Origin: Brachypodius melanocephalos
Taxonomy: Eukaryota > Chordata > Aves > Passeriformes > Pycnonotidae
Length of the DNA: 64,000 bases
Assembly: GCA_013398615.1 (NCBI GenBank)
Contig: VZSR01000055.1
Span: forward strand, 3,152,883 to 3,216,882
Direction: 5' to 3'
The notes beneath the pieces are model-generated. The model did no database searches, was not told the origin of the DNA, and was given only the letters and a program-made list of their open reading frames with translations. The stretch's first letter is position 1; every line of letters begins with the position of its first letter. Of this stretch, positions 1-12,400 are shown piece by piece. The position numbers and the translations under genes were made by a program.

Positions 1-3000
1 GCAAAATACATGCAAAATAAAACAAACAGAAAAGTTCAGTGACAACTGGCATATTGAAAACCCTGCTTTTAACAGAGTTCCAGAAACCAACTCAGAGAGC
101 TTAATGCACATATAATAAAGGAGAGCAAAGCAACCTCTCTACTTATATGTTTCCAGTCCTTTTGGCATCTCAACAGTCCAGCATCTCCTGCCTATTGCAA
201 TTTGCTCTCCTTTCCTGTTTTGTTTTCACAAAGAATGACCAGCTAACTAGCTATTGAGCCAGAAGAGGAAAAAAAAAAGAAAAAAAAAGGTCAAAAGCTG
301 CAGATGTCTGTGTTTGTGCCCAGGGGACATCAGATAACAAGCTGTTACAGTCTGCCTGCAAATCCACTGGTTGACTTGTTGTTCTTGAGAGTCTTTGTAA
401 GGCCTCATTGATTCTAGTTTGGCACTGTGCTGTTGACCCTGCAGCGTTTTGAGGAGATCTGCAGTACAAAAGGCTCATCAGCTCAACCAGCACATCTTCT
501 GTGAGTCTTGGATAATGGTCAGAGAAGTAACTCAGAGAAGATGTATCTCACCCCAGACCTTCAGCTGAGCTGTCAGCTGAGAGCTGTGTTCTCTGCTAGG
601 ACTCTCCATACCACCTGTAGCTTGGCAAATCTTGCATCCTGGAAGATGGGCACTGTTAGAAGGTGCTCCTGTATTGGCAGAACACGGAATGTGTCTGCTG
701 ACCATGTGGTTCTTCAGGACACCCCGAAAAAACCCCAAAAGTCATGAGGTAAACCACAGCACAAAGTCCCCTTGCCTACTCAACGACAGCAGGGACTGCA
801 AGGAAACACATTCAGATCCAAATCACGATGTATGAAAGTCCCTCTAATTTAGACCCAAGGGACTTCAGAAGAGGGCAGATTTTATCTATCTGTGAGAGCA
901 CAGTGTGTGCATATAAATTCACTGGAAAATGTTCAATAAGGCTACACATACTGTGTCCCTCAAAATACACTTCTGTGACTGGGGAGTAGTGGCTGCTATT
1001 CATGAATTGCACATCTTAAAGCAGAATAAGAAGGGTTGATAAAAACAGCATGAATAAATCCTATTAGCATTGTTTTAAGAAGACTTCCACTCCAGCCCTT
1101 GCACAGATGAGTGAGCAAAGCTGGGCAAGTCTGCACGGGGGCTCTGGCTGATTTCTTGTATCCCTGAGGGAAACAGCATTTCTCTGTTGGTGGAAGGGAT
1201 GAGAGCCTGCACATTCCCTGCCACTCAGACTTCCCATGGGCTTTCAGGCCAGCTCCTCACCCACCACCATGCTGAGGAGTGGTGTTCCATGCGAGCAAGA
1301 TGACTTCAGAGCAGGGAGGATTGAGGAGCAGGGAAGGACCAGTGCAAAAGGAGGTATCACTGCATTTCCAGAGCTTGTCACGGAGGATCAGGACAGCTGG
1401 GTAGCCTTGGAGACAGAAATTGAAGGTGTGTTACGGGGATTTACATGCTGCTTTTGGAAGTCCTGTTTCAATTTAAGATGATTAGCAATATCTGTGAAAG
1501 CCCTCAGGAAGCTGACGCCTTTACGTTTTCATAAAGGCATCAGACAAGGCATAGCCCCTTTCTTTTAGCAAGAATTTCCTAGCCAGTGGCTGGAGAAATG
1601 TGTTGCTTTTCTCCTTGCTGTGACTAGGCAGCTGCTGTGCTCGCTAGATTATAACCCAGGCTGCATGGGAAGATTTGATTTAAGGCAAGCCTGGCTGATG
1701 ACTCTCTGCATGTAAAACTTCCAAACAAGGAGGAGGGAGCAGCTGCAATTACAGTTTTCAATTGGGAAGTGAGAAAATAGAGATAATTTCCGTTTCTACA
1801 GCAATGTGCATAATTATCAAAAAGAAAATGGTTGACTGGCAGCTAGAAGCCTTGCTCCTGCTACCTAGAGCAATGGGCCAGTAGCAGCAGCACAGATTAA
1901 ATCCTTGGACAGAGGAGTCCACTTCTAAATTTTAAATCTCCTTTCCCCATTCTCATGTTTGTTTGTTTTTCATTTTCACGTCCTTGGAATTTACATTCCC
2001 CCACCCTGCCCTGAGAACACTCTGTATTACAAGGTTTGCATGTGAATATCACTCCTGAGATTTCATGTTGCCTCTGCTTACATCTCAACACCAATCAAAC
2101 AAGACTAAGCCTCCATAAAGCATCCCTTTCTAGATTAAAATCGACACTGCTTGTTCTCAAGAACGTTTGAAAACCAGCCATGTTTAGCAGGTGATGGGCA
2201 CTCCCCACGAAGTTGCTGTGGCATAGCGCTGGTTTTCAGGTGCTCTCCTGTCTCAGACAGGAACCCCTAGCAAATTTCATGTATCCAGAGACTGGCAAAT
2301 CCATGGCTCTAGCCTTCTGAAGTGCTAATAAAATGTCAAGCCAATTCTGGAATCATACTCTGGCGTACAAACGTGGCCTTATTTATCTGAATGTTGTGAT
2401 GCTTCTGCTGCTGGCTAAAAGAAGATGGTGCCACACTGGCTCAGCTGGGCTGCCTGGCCACTGCACAACAAGAAATCCAGTGGTACTCAGCTGGTCTAAC
2501 TGAAACAGAACTGAAATTCACTTAGCTGGCAACACTGAAAATCCACAGGATCCTAATTAGAATGATCAAGTAGTCAACTTTAAAACATCGGTACAATCTG
2601 CTACCGAGCCCACAGGCTCTCAGAAATAATGAGCATTAAAGGGAAAAAACCTCTTTAGAAAGGAAGGTCTCACTGATACCTTAGATAGCAGGTCATGCCT
2701 TTTGCATTTCTTGATGAGTTTCTGTAGCCAGTCTTCTCTGACTGCTCCTGCCAGCACATGTTGGAGCACATCTCATGCCTATTCAAACAAACAAAAGAGG
2801 ATGTCTCGTCTTTCACTTTCCCCTTCCTCCATACTGTGGGGAATTACTGCTCTTCTCCATTCTGCTTCTCATGTGGAGAGAGTAATTTTTAGTTTTTTAT
2901 TGCAGTAAAAATAATACAAAGCTTCATGAATGAAGCTGGCAAAATACAGAATAGGGCTTTACTCTTCATGCACAAAGATAAAATGGTAACATAATATTTA

Positions 3001-4716
3001 ATCAGGGAGTGAAAGAAAGAGAAGTGAGTTCATTAACTTTTCCCTTGAGTGAAAACTCCTGTTTTCATTCTTCTTTTATTTTTATTCAAATAATTTCCAA
3101 GAGAACACCATCCGTATGCAAATGCATATGTGTTCTCAGAATACAGCTTTCTTTTATATAGATGATCATGAACCCACTTCAATGAAGGGAAAATGTCAGG
3201 ATTTTTTCATAGAAATAATCGGCCAGGCAGCCAGCAGTAAAATCTCTATTAACCTCCAATTATCTCTCCCACATTCCCAAGAGCTTGTATATTTTAGTGG
3301 ACAGTGTTTTGCAGTGCTGGACATCACAGATCCAAACTGCTTTTACTCAGTCCTGCTGTGGGAAGAATCACGTGCTACTTTTTGGGGGTTGTAGGGGGTT
3401 TTTCCCCCGTAGTCACTAATGACAGCAGAAGAAGAAGCAACTTTTTCATTGAGTTTTCCATGAAGCAAGATCCATGCTCTTTGGAGGCACCATAAACCTC
3501 TGTGAAGATCCATGTCTCCACTTCTGGATGCCGACAGGAGGTTTGGGTTTTTGCCAGGAGTGAGCTCAGAGGCAGAGCTGCCTGTGACACAGAAGGACGG
3601 GGAAGGGCAAAGACGCTTTGATGTTGAATGATGGGCAAACATCATTCAAAAGATGACATTTGAATTGTGCCCTCATGCACCAGAGACCTGGGAATGGGAA
3701 TGTGATTTGTCCTGTATCCAGGGCAATGGCAGGGAAAAGGCTCAGGGTGACAGCTTCCAGACAAATTTTGAGGGAATGCTGAGCCTTGACACGACTGCCC
3801 ATCTCTACTCCTTGACCTGTTTGATAAGCACCAGTTGCCAGATCCCTGAATGGGGTCAGGCACCAGCTCTGTCTCTCCTGAAGCATCCACATTATGGGAA
3901 GGAATGTTCTTGTTGAGGAGGCATCCTGGCTAGAAGAAGCCACCCAAGAAAGAAAAGGGGTGTTCAGCCCTGGGAGTGCCTGCTCAGAGCCCCTGATCCA
4001 GACTGTTCCAGACCTACAACCCCAGGGCTCCCCCATCCAGACTCTGGTGGCTGCACACTCCAGGGCTAAAGCACAGAGCACGACAGTGCTGAAATAACTC
4101 CAGAGTTAGTATGTCCTGGAGGTATCCTACTTTCAGAGGAGGATGTGTTATGTCTCCCCAAATGATCCCTCTTATGGGTGTTGCCCCCGGATACACCCAT
4201 TTGGGAAGCAGTTTGGTTGTGCAAAAGTTTTTGAAGAGATGCAAACACGACTATTAAAATAACCTAAGCAATTCCCACACCGCCTCTGTGACATGAAAAA
4301 CCCCCTGCTTGTATCCCATCACCAGGACATGTTATTTCTTTATTTTTCCTGCTGTTATTTCCTTATAATAACCACATTATAAGAACCCACTCATTTATGA
4401 GGAGCTGAAAAGACCAGGAGAGTTAGTCCCTTCCTTGAAGATGTCACTTCTGTCAGATTAGTATGTGAAAAACAGCCAGGAACTTCTCAATGAATCCTTC
4501 TGGAATATTTCCTAAGCAGCTGCTGATTCTTTCTGGGTAATAACAGAAAAGAAATCTGAGAGGAGAAACTGCAGCTGCTGCCACAACAGAAAGAGCTTAT
4601 TATGAGACATTGCGCTCTCTTGTTTTTTCACTACATTTGTTTGGGTTTTGTGGAGGTTTTTATTTTTGCTGAAGTGATAAATTGCTATGGAAAATCCACA
4701 CCAGGAAATTTTTATA

Positions 4717-4721
<5 letters not shown>

Positions 4722-4756
<35 letters not shown>
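4722..4756. repeat. (AT)n microsatellite
   Basis: About 15 uninterrupted AT dinucleotides are followed directly by a short ACAC run. This is a typical simple repeat, likely length-polymorphic. Chance open frames crossing it encode Ile-Tyr repeats and are not genes. Confidence 0.95.
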
Positions 4757-6564
4757 CCACTCCCCTACCAACAGGCAGGTTCCCATACAGCCACAGATGA
4801 TGTCAGCTGTTTTGGTTAGCAATGATTTTGTCCCCTGTGGTGTTTTGATTCCCTTGCTACAGGACTGAAATTCTGCACTGGAGGCGCCGGGCTGGGATTT
4901 GAACGATTTGCCACCAGTGCCTGCCTCTTTCCTTTGCACTCTGGCTCAGGTTACTTCCATTTACAGTGCCACAGTGCACCATAATCCCAGGTATCTTCTT
5001 ATCTGCCTCCATGGTTATTGTGTTCCGATACTAAACCTTTCCAAGAAAGGATCATATCTGGATCGGATTTTTTGGCCCTGTTACAATAAAATAACTGATA
5101 ACAGGGAATACCGTCTGCAGAAAAAATACAATTCCCAGGGCTGCACTTAAGGCAACCTTTCAGTCCTTAATTACCCAACACTGAATCAGAGAGAAAAGAA
5201 AGAAAACCAGCTCCAGGCATCTGCTCCCTCAGTCTCTGGGGAGGAAACCCAAGCTGCCATCCCAAAGTCCACCACCATGCAACATTCCTCCTGCTCAGAC
5301 AGTACAGGGGTCTTATGTTTGCCTTATACCCAGAGCTGGTGGGAAGCAAGAGATTATGAAATGTGATGTTGTCAGGGCAGTCTCAGCCCAGCACTGCCAA
5401 GAAAGGACATTCTGAAAAGCTCAGCATTTTGAAAAGAATCACCAAAGCTTTTTGAGTTCCACAAAATGCTGCTTTATATTCACACTACAAAACTGTGTGA
5501 CACTGAGGCCAAGAACCAAAACGAGGGGAAATACCTCATATTGTAATATAGTTGGAATTCAGGTGACTGTGGGCATGCTACCTGCATGCAAACAGAAAGT
5601 GAAGGCATTTCTAGTCACCAGCAGGCTTTTCTGAAGCACCTCTGACAACACTTCTTTACTGCCAAGCATCTAAATAAAATAAAATAAATGCTACCATTGA
5701 GCGAGTAGGTTATTTAGCCTCTTAAATACTCCATGCCCTCCTCTGGCGGCTGCACACTCTTTTCTCCACCACAGTTCACTTGCTGTGCAAGTTCAGTTTG
5801 GCATTTGTCAAATCCTTTCCAAATCTGGAAACACTGATGTGTCACGGAAGTATTTCTTTGTTCAGGGGTTACTGGGTGGATTAATTGCGGTGGCTTCTCA
5901 AAGGACAACTTAATCTGCATTAGCAACTCACCTGCTTCTCAGTGCAGCTACTGTGCATGTGTTGGGAAGGATGGATGGGAAATTAGGACGTTGAAATCAT
6001 TTCTGCTTTGTGTTTCTTGATGTGTCTTAAGCTACTTGCCTAAATGGCTGGCAAGCATTTGCCACAGTACTTAAATGTATTATGAAAATGAGCCAACAGA
6101 GAACCTCGGGCTGGTTGGGAATTTTTTTAACTTTCTTAGGCAATCAACTAGACCATATCCTCCTAAGCAGCTGAGTCCCTCAATTATTTGTCCATTAAAA
6201 AAAAATAGTAGTTTTAACCAGCAATGTGACTTTTCAAACAATCCATTGTATGTCTTGGAATCAAAACTGCTCTGTGACACAGACATGTTTCATTATTGAT
6301 TCAACAAGTTTCAATTCCATATGGCTTCAGTTACAGAAAAACTAACTGGAGCCTTTCCTTCCTTGCACAAAAGCATCATCAGCTAAACTCCAATAACAGA
6401 AGCTTTATTTCAGGCGTGTGCAAGGGGTGGAAAGAGACTAATTGAATCTGATCTGATAGTTTTTCCAGTTTTAAAAATTAGTGTGGATTGCTATTTCTTC
6501 TAGATGAAGGTGAGGGGGGGACATCTAAGAGAGGCCAGATTCTGAGCTGGTGCCCCAGCTGATG

Positions 6565-6625
6565 ACCTGGCCCTATTTTACAACTAGGAAAACAGAAGTT
6601 CTAGAAGGGTGACTCCCTACAAATG
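6565..6625 (+). repeat. Possible ancient MIR/L2-like fragment
   Basis: The segment reads CCTATTTTACAACTAGGAAA followed by a CAGAAG-like stretch. This resembles the well-known 'CCCATTTTACAGATGAGGAAAC' core shared by MIR and L2 elements. It is very short and diverged, so homology is a suggestion only. Confidence 0.3.
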
Positions 6626-8414
6626 GATGGTATGGGTAAGTGATGATGGGTAAGCATGCAACTCCTCTGCAGATCAGAAATTAATGGGAACACCACAGCA
6701 TGAGTGTTTTGCTAAATCCATAATTCTGGTTTGGCAGCCATGGGCTCCCAGTTCTGCTGGCTCTGACACCAGTGGCTTCTCAAGGAGGCAAAACCATTCC
6801 TTAATAGAGTCCTGTATGGGATCACAGTGATTCAGCCTTCCTCCTGCAGCTTGTGCTCTGCAGCCAATGCCCACTCAAGTCAAGAGAAATCATTTTTATT
6901 GACTTCAAAGGACATTAACTTGGCCTTTATTTGAGTGCAATTAAAGCCATATTGTGTATAAATGCACGGTGGGCATCATTCCTTGGATGATGCTCATCTT
7001 CCATCAATGCTTGCTTAATAGGGCTGGTGATGATAATACCAGTAAAAGTGGTATTATTTTGCCTATGCTGTGAGCCTGCCTGTGGCTTCCAGGTGTTGGG
7101 TGATTTGAGGAATCAGGGCTTTGCCTCAGTTCCAGCTTTACAAAGATTCACTAGGAGAGGAGTTTAAATCTTCCCTGCCTCTGGCATCCCTTCATTTACT
7201 TGCACTGTCCCTTTCCTTTCTCTAGAATGTCTCACTGTTGCTTGAGCCCTGTAAAGTAGGACATTACAAAAAGCTTGGTGCTGGAAGCCAGTTTTGCTGA
7301 GACTGACATTTGTCAGGGTGGCAGCAGGGTCCTGAGGGAGGGAACTGGGACCCAGATCACTCTGAGAGCCAAACAAAATCTTTCTGTGGGCAGAAGCAAG
7401 GTCTGAAGAGCTCCCTGCCTACAAGCCCAATGTCTGCAAGGTTTCACTCCAGCTCTCTTCCTGGTGACTCTTACTGCTTTCGACAAGTCACCAGGCAATC
7501 ACAGATCAAAATCACAGACTCAGCCCCAGCTGGCAGTGCCTTAACTGAGACTGGCAGTGGCTGATTTTCAAACCAGTGAAAAGGTATAAGAACCTCACCA
7601 ACATATTGCTGGGAGGGACAGGGCTGTGCTCCAGGCTTTGGGCAGCCAGGAAGCATCACAGCTGTACTGCATACAGAGCCCAGTGTGGAGACACTCATGG
7701 CCAAGTCCTGTTTTCAGTACTTCAGTATAGAGGAAACCCTATGGCAGCTCCTGTCTTCTAACCAAGAGCAAGTGTCGGTGTCCTGCTTTCCTCCATCAGC
7801 CTGCAGGGTGGGGTGACAGCCAGTCTCTGCATACTGCCTCATGGCACAGGTTACACGATGCTATTCCCACCCTATGGCCTGAGGAGAGTGTCCATTCCCA
7901 TGGAAGGACTGCTGGTGAGTCCTGTGCTGTACTGTGTTCATTGCAGGGACTAAATGTTTAGTTATCTCACAGGGTGCATACATTCAGAGCTGAGCTAAAA
8001 ATCGACTGGATGTGTTTGCTGCATCTTGAAGTGCCTGAGTGCAATAAAACATGATAGGCTGTTCCAGTTGTTCAAACTTGTATCTGTGTTTAATCAGCCC
8101 ACGTGCACAGCTGCCTGCTAAAGGAAATCCTTCTGGAAGCCACTGAGATGGGCTTTTCTTTATGAAATCTCATTACCGTGATAGGTGGCAGCAGTGTCTG
8201 TTATGCAGGTTGGCATTACATTCAGCTTCCTCTAACGCTGCCTGACTTTAACTGGCTGGGCTGACATCTTCTGTGAGAGGTCTTGCCTAGGGCTGATGGA
8301 TTCCTCAGCCTCTCGTGAGACATGCTATTCAAATCTGGTTACTCTGGTCCTATTAATTTCCTCTTAGGTTCTTCTATAATACCATTATAATGCTGAACTG
8401 CTTACAGCAACTCC

Positions 8415-8550
8415 TGCATTTATTATCACCAGCTCACCTGATGAGAAAAAGCAGTGATTTCTGCCACCCCCTTTGAGCTGCCCAAGGTCTGCCTACCCAG
8501 GGACCAGCATACTGGCACAGTGCATGGAGGTTCAGAGCAGGACCCTCACT
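8415..8550 (+). repeat. Possible ancient MIR/L2-like fragment
   Basis: The order of motifs resembles a decayed MIR element: ATTATC, then a diverged GATGAGAAA, then TGCCCAAGGTCTG, then a GTTCAGAGCAGGACC-like end. The spacing is compatible with the MIR core and tail. No flanking duplication is visible. An alignment to the MIR/L2 consensus would decide. Confidence 0.3.
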
Positions 8551-9449
8551 GCTGATTTTTGTCACTGCACCCCTTTGATTTCAAGATGGGCACTGGGCAA
8601 TGAGAGCACACAGAGGCAGTGATTACCTGTAAATGCTTGAAGCGGTGTCCATGATATCCCACAGGTACATGGTGCCACCGGCAGGGAGAAAGTCCAGTCC
8701 TCTGGGACAGAACTTTGGTGTCTTCTCAGTGAGAGAGTGTCCTCTTTCAGCCTCCACATCAACTGTTACACACTTTCCATCTTCTCCAAAGAAAGGAGTA
8801 TAGGTCAACTGGCAACAGCCTCCTCTGTCCTCATGCTTTGCTGTTCAGTCCCTCCACAGCCGCAGTCTGTGCACTGAGAGAGGCCGAGCTCCAGGGGCTG
8901 AAGGAGCAGGCAATCTGGTCACTCATGGGGCCCAAAATCAGATTGCACAAGGCCACCATTATTCTGGCTCTCCTCCACTGCCTTCCTGCTTGTGGAGGGC
9001 TTGCTTTCACAGTCTTTAGCATTGTGCTTTTAACATCCTTTTCCTTGGGGTGGGTGGTGGTGGTGGTTAGAAAGATGTCTAGCAGAAGCTGACCATCTTT
9101 TGTAAAATTTCTCAGTGGTAGCTCAGGAGATGACAAAGCCCCAGAGACAGTGTCCTGGGGAGGCCTGTCCCTCCTTGGGAAAGCAGGGTGAGGAAAACTC
9201 AGCTCTTCTTCCTGTGAAACTCCAGCTGAGGTTATGCTGCCAGGCCCCAGGTGCCTGGGAGAGGTGCTGCATGCCTTGGATGTGTGCTGTGGCACTCCTC
9301 AGGGTCCTGGTCACCCAAATGAGCTCCCACCCACGGATCTGACCTGGAACCAGCATGTCCTCCTGCATGGAAATCAGGTGTAGGGAGGTGGGGACCACTA
9401 CTCTCTTCTGACTGAGAAGGTGATACACAGCCAGGATGGGCACCTATAT

Positions 9450-12400
9450 TCAGGTGCCAAAAAGGTCATTGGCTGACATAATAGAGATGTAGATTCTGGC
9501 ACCAGAGATTACATGGCCAGGAGCACTACTATTTATCTATCCTGGCATCAGGTGATGCTGGTTTTATTATTTAAAACAACATTTCAAGCCTAAATTCTTC
9601 CTGTAGCCATGAAATGCCACAAATGGAGGCTGCCAGCTGACATACCAGCACTTTCTCCTCTTGCATTTGTGCCATGACTGGTCCTGCTTTATTAAGCCCA
9701 GCACCTTTATTTTCCACCCAGAAACGCCAGTCGAGATTTTACACTTGTACAAAGGCATCGTAGCGGCTCTCTCAGTCTGTCAGAGCATGTGGAACTCTGT
9801 ATCCTGTGAGCCCATCTTCACTGCTGCACTGAGCAAAATGGGCAATTCTCCTTCTGCAAGGCAGCTCTTCAGATCCCAAACAGGGCTGATTATTATCTAT
9901 TTTTCCTGACTTGCAGTTATTAAAAGCTGAGTCTTTTGCAGGCGTGTTGTTGTGCTGGATCAGAAATAGCAATGCAGGGGCACTGAAGGTTGAGCCCTGT
10001 GTTTTGCTCACACTTTGGAAGACGATGCCATCTGTGACATGATTCAGATCAGTGGTTCAGTGAAATGCTGTTGGCAGGGAGTTATTCACCAGATTAACGT
10101 TTCAGAAGTTCTCATGCTTCCAAAATGATGCTTTGCCTTCCATCTCCCTCTGCTATTTTCTTTCACATCTCCAAAGGTAAGCCCTGTCAGTGTGCCTCAT
10201 TAGCATGTCTGGACAAGGCAAGAAATACAATCTTTGCTGGCACAAACCCATGATGCACAGCTTGAAAGAGGTCCTGATGCTCTGAGCAGGTCATGCAGAT
10301 GCCACCAGAGCCTATGTGACGGGCACACAGCGAGAGTCCCCCCAAGACACCTCTTCCCCACAGTGTCCCAACACAGGAGGCATCCCCAGAGCATGTGCAG
10401 AGCGCAGTGTGAGAAGAAAATTTGGTCCTTTCAAGGGAAACGTGTTTTGGCCATCTGAAGACCTCCATGGCACATCATGATGTGCCTCTGGAATGTGCCC
10501 CGTTTGTGTAAGCAAGAACAAATTGAAAATGCCTTTGATAATGCCTTTGATTTTAATACCCTGTTAGGAGTACAGCTCCCTACACACACCAGACTTCTCT
10601 GGTTTACAAGCAATCAAAGTAATCTCAATATTCACTTGCAAAGATGGACTTTGCAGAGATCCCCTCAGGCCAGGAAGCCCCATTGCTCTGGGTGCTGCTC
10701 AAACACCTCCAAAGCCAGAAAAGAGCTCACAGCCTATGAAACACCTCAGAAACATCCACCAGACAATCCAGACGTGGGAAATAAAATTCTGCAGTACCTC
10801 TGTGGGCACCTCTCCCCAGCTATTTTCTGAAATACATTTTTCCATAAAGCACCAGCAGTGTCAGACACACTTCAGAGTGGCTGCAGCATCCTGAGGATGT
10901 GGGGGGTGTTTTGAATTACACCAAACCTTCTCTGGGTAAAATGATCTCCACACAGCATTATTTGTAATTGAAAATGAGAGGTTAGAGCAAATGAATTCTC
11001 ATCACCATCACAGATCTTCATATGCTGCCCACTGCCACAGTAATTAGGCACAAAAATTAGGCAATAACAGCAGTTGTTTCTGAAGTATTTTAAACATCAT
11101 AAAAACAGTTTTAATGGTTAAAACCCAAAGTGCTGGGAGCTGTCACTGTGACAGCTCTGTAGATGAGAGCTGCATCCCATCAGCGAGATGCAGTAAATTT
11201 ACTCACAGTGAATCTGGACCACTGGAAAAATAGTTAGATAAAACAGAACATTTTCATACCTGTTAGTTTCTGGTTTGCTGTTGATTGGACAGTGTGTCTG
11301 ATCATTCTGTGCAGCAGAGTGACAAATAACTTACAAAATTATTTCCTTGAAATGGTTTGGAAATATAGCTCTTCTTGCCATATATTTCATCTGGAAGGCA
11401 ATTTTTTCCTGCCCTTCTGCACATCAGCCTGGAGTTTCTGTTAGAGAGAAGTGGTAATACAGAGAGACATCAGCATCATTCATTGAATGAAAATACTGAA
11501 ACAGCAAACAGTTTCTAAAAATAAAAATATAGTGAATATGTCTTTAGGTCTCTAAGGCATTATATGGTGACTAATCAGAGCGGTTTTCCTACCAAAAAGG
11601 GACAGAAGCAATAGAGATGGCATCAGATTTAATAGTACAAAATGCAAGGTCGTGCCCTGAGGGAGTAATAATGAGAATTTCTGCTACCAGCTGGGAGCTC
11701 ATCAGTTGGAAGTGACAGAGAAGGAGAAAGACCTGAGCGCACGAGCTGATCAAATGTCTGTAAGCTGGCAGAAGCATGCAGATGTGAGAAAGACAAATGT
11801 GAGCCCAAGACATGTCAGATGAGGGATTTCTAATAGAAATAGCAAGATTTTAATGCCATCACAAAAATACAGAATATTGTATGTCCATATAAAAGATGAA
11901 TTAATTTAAAATTGCCCCTTTTTTCGTGCCTTTCTCTCGTCATGACCTGGGAGGAGAGAGCTTTCTTCCACAAGAAGAGACTAAATGAGCTTTGTTTCTT
12001 GAGTCTAGCAAAATGCAGGCTGGGAAAAGATATATTTGTTGCTTACAAATACCCTGGAGGGAAGTACCAGGAAGAGAGAAGAGCTATTTGAGTGAAAGGG
12101 CAGTGCTGGCACAAGAACAAGTGCCTATAAATTTGCCAGGAATACATTTCAGCTGGAAATCAGAAGAAGGACCTGACTGTCCAAGAAGTGCATCTCTGGG
12201 ATTGACTTCCAGGGGATTTTATGGGGACAAAAATCCCAACTTGTTTTGATGCAGAATTGAGGCAGCTCTTTACCACAGCTACCCCAAATAGCAGAGGATA
12301 GGACAATGTGGTCCAAATTCGGTCCCTATTTTCCACTGTCCTCATGTGCCTGTCTTGTTCAAGAACCTAAGGTTTCACACTGATGGTATTCAGCTACCTT

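Larger units (their letters stand above)
1..8414. other. Intergenic stretch, no gene recognised
   Basis: I see no exon with convincing splice sites or recognisable protein similarity. The longest open frame (minus strand, 3,566-4,081, 171 codons) has no domain, signal or repeat structure I recognise and reads like chance translation. The stretch is moderately AT-rich and contains an (AT)n microsatellite near 4,722 and a possible old MIR/L2-like fragment near 6,570. Confidence 0.6.

Noticed and set aside
11138..11156. Short palindrome AGCTGTCACTGTGACAGCT
   Set aside because: Nine-base arms around one base are expected by chance in 64 kb at low rate, and nothing in the surroundings gives it a role.
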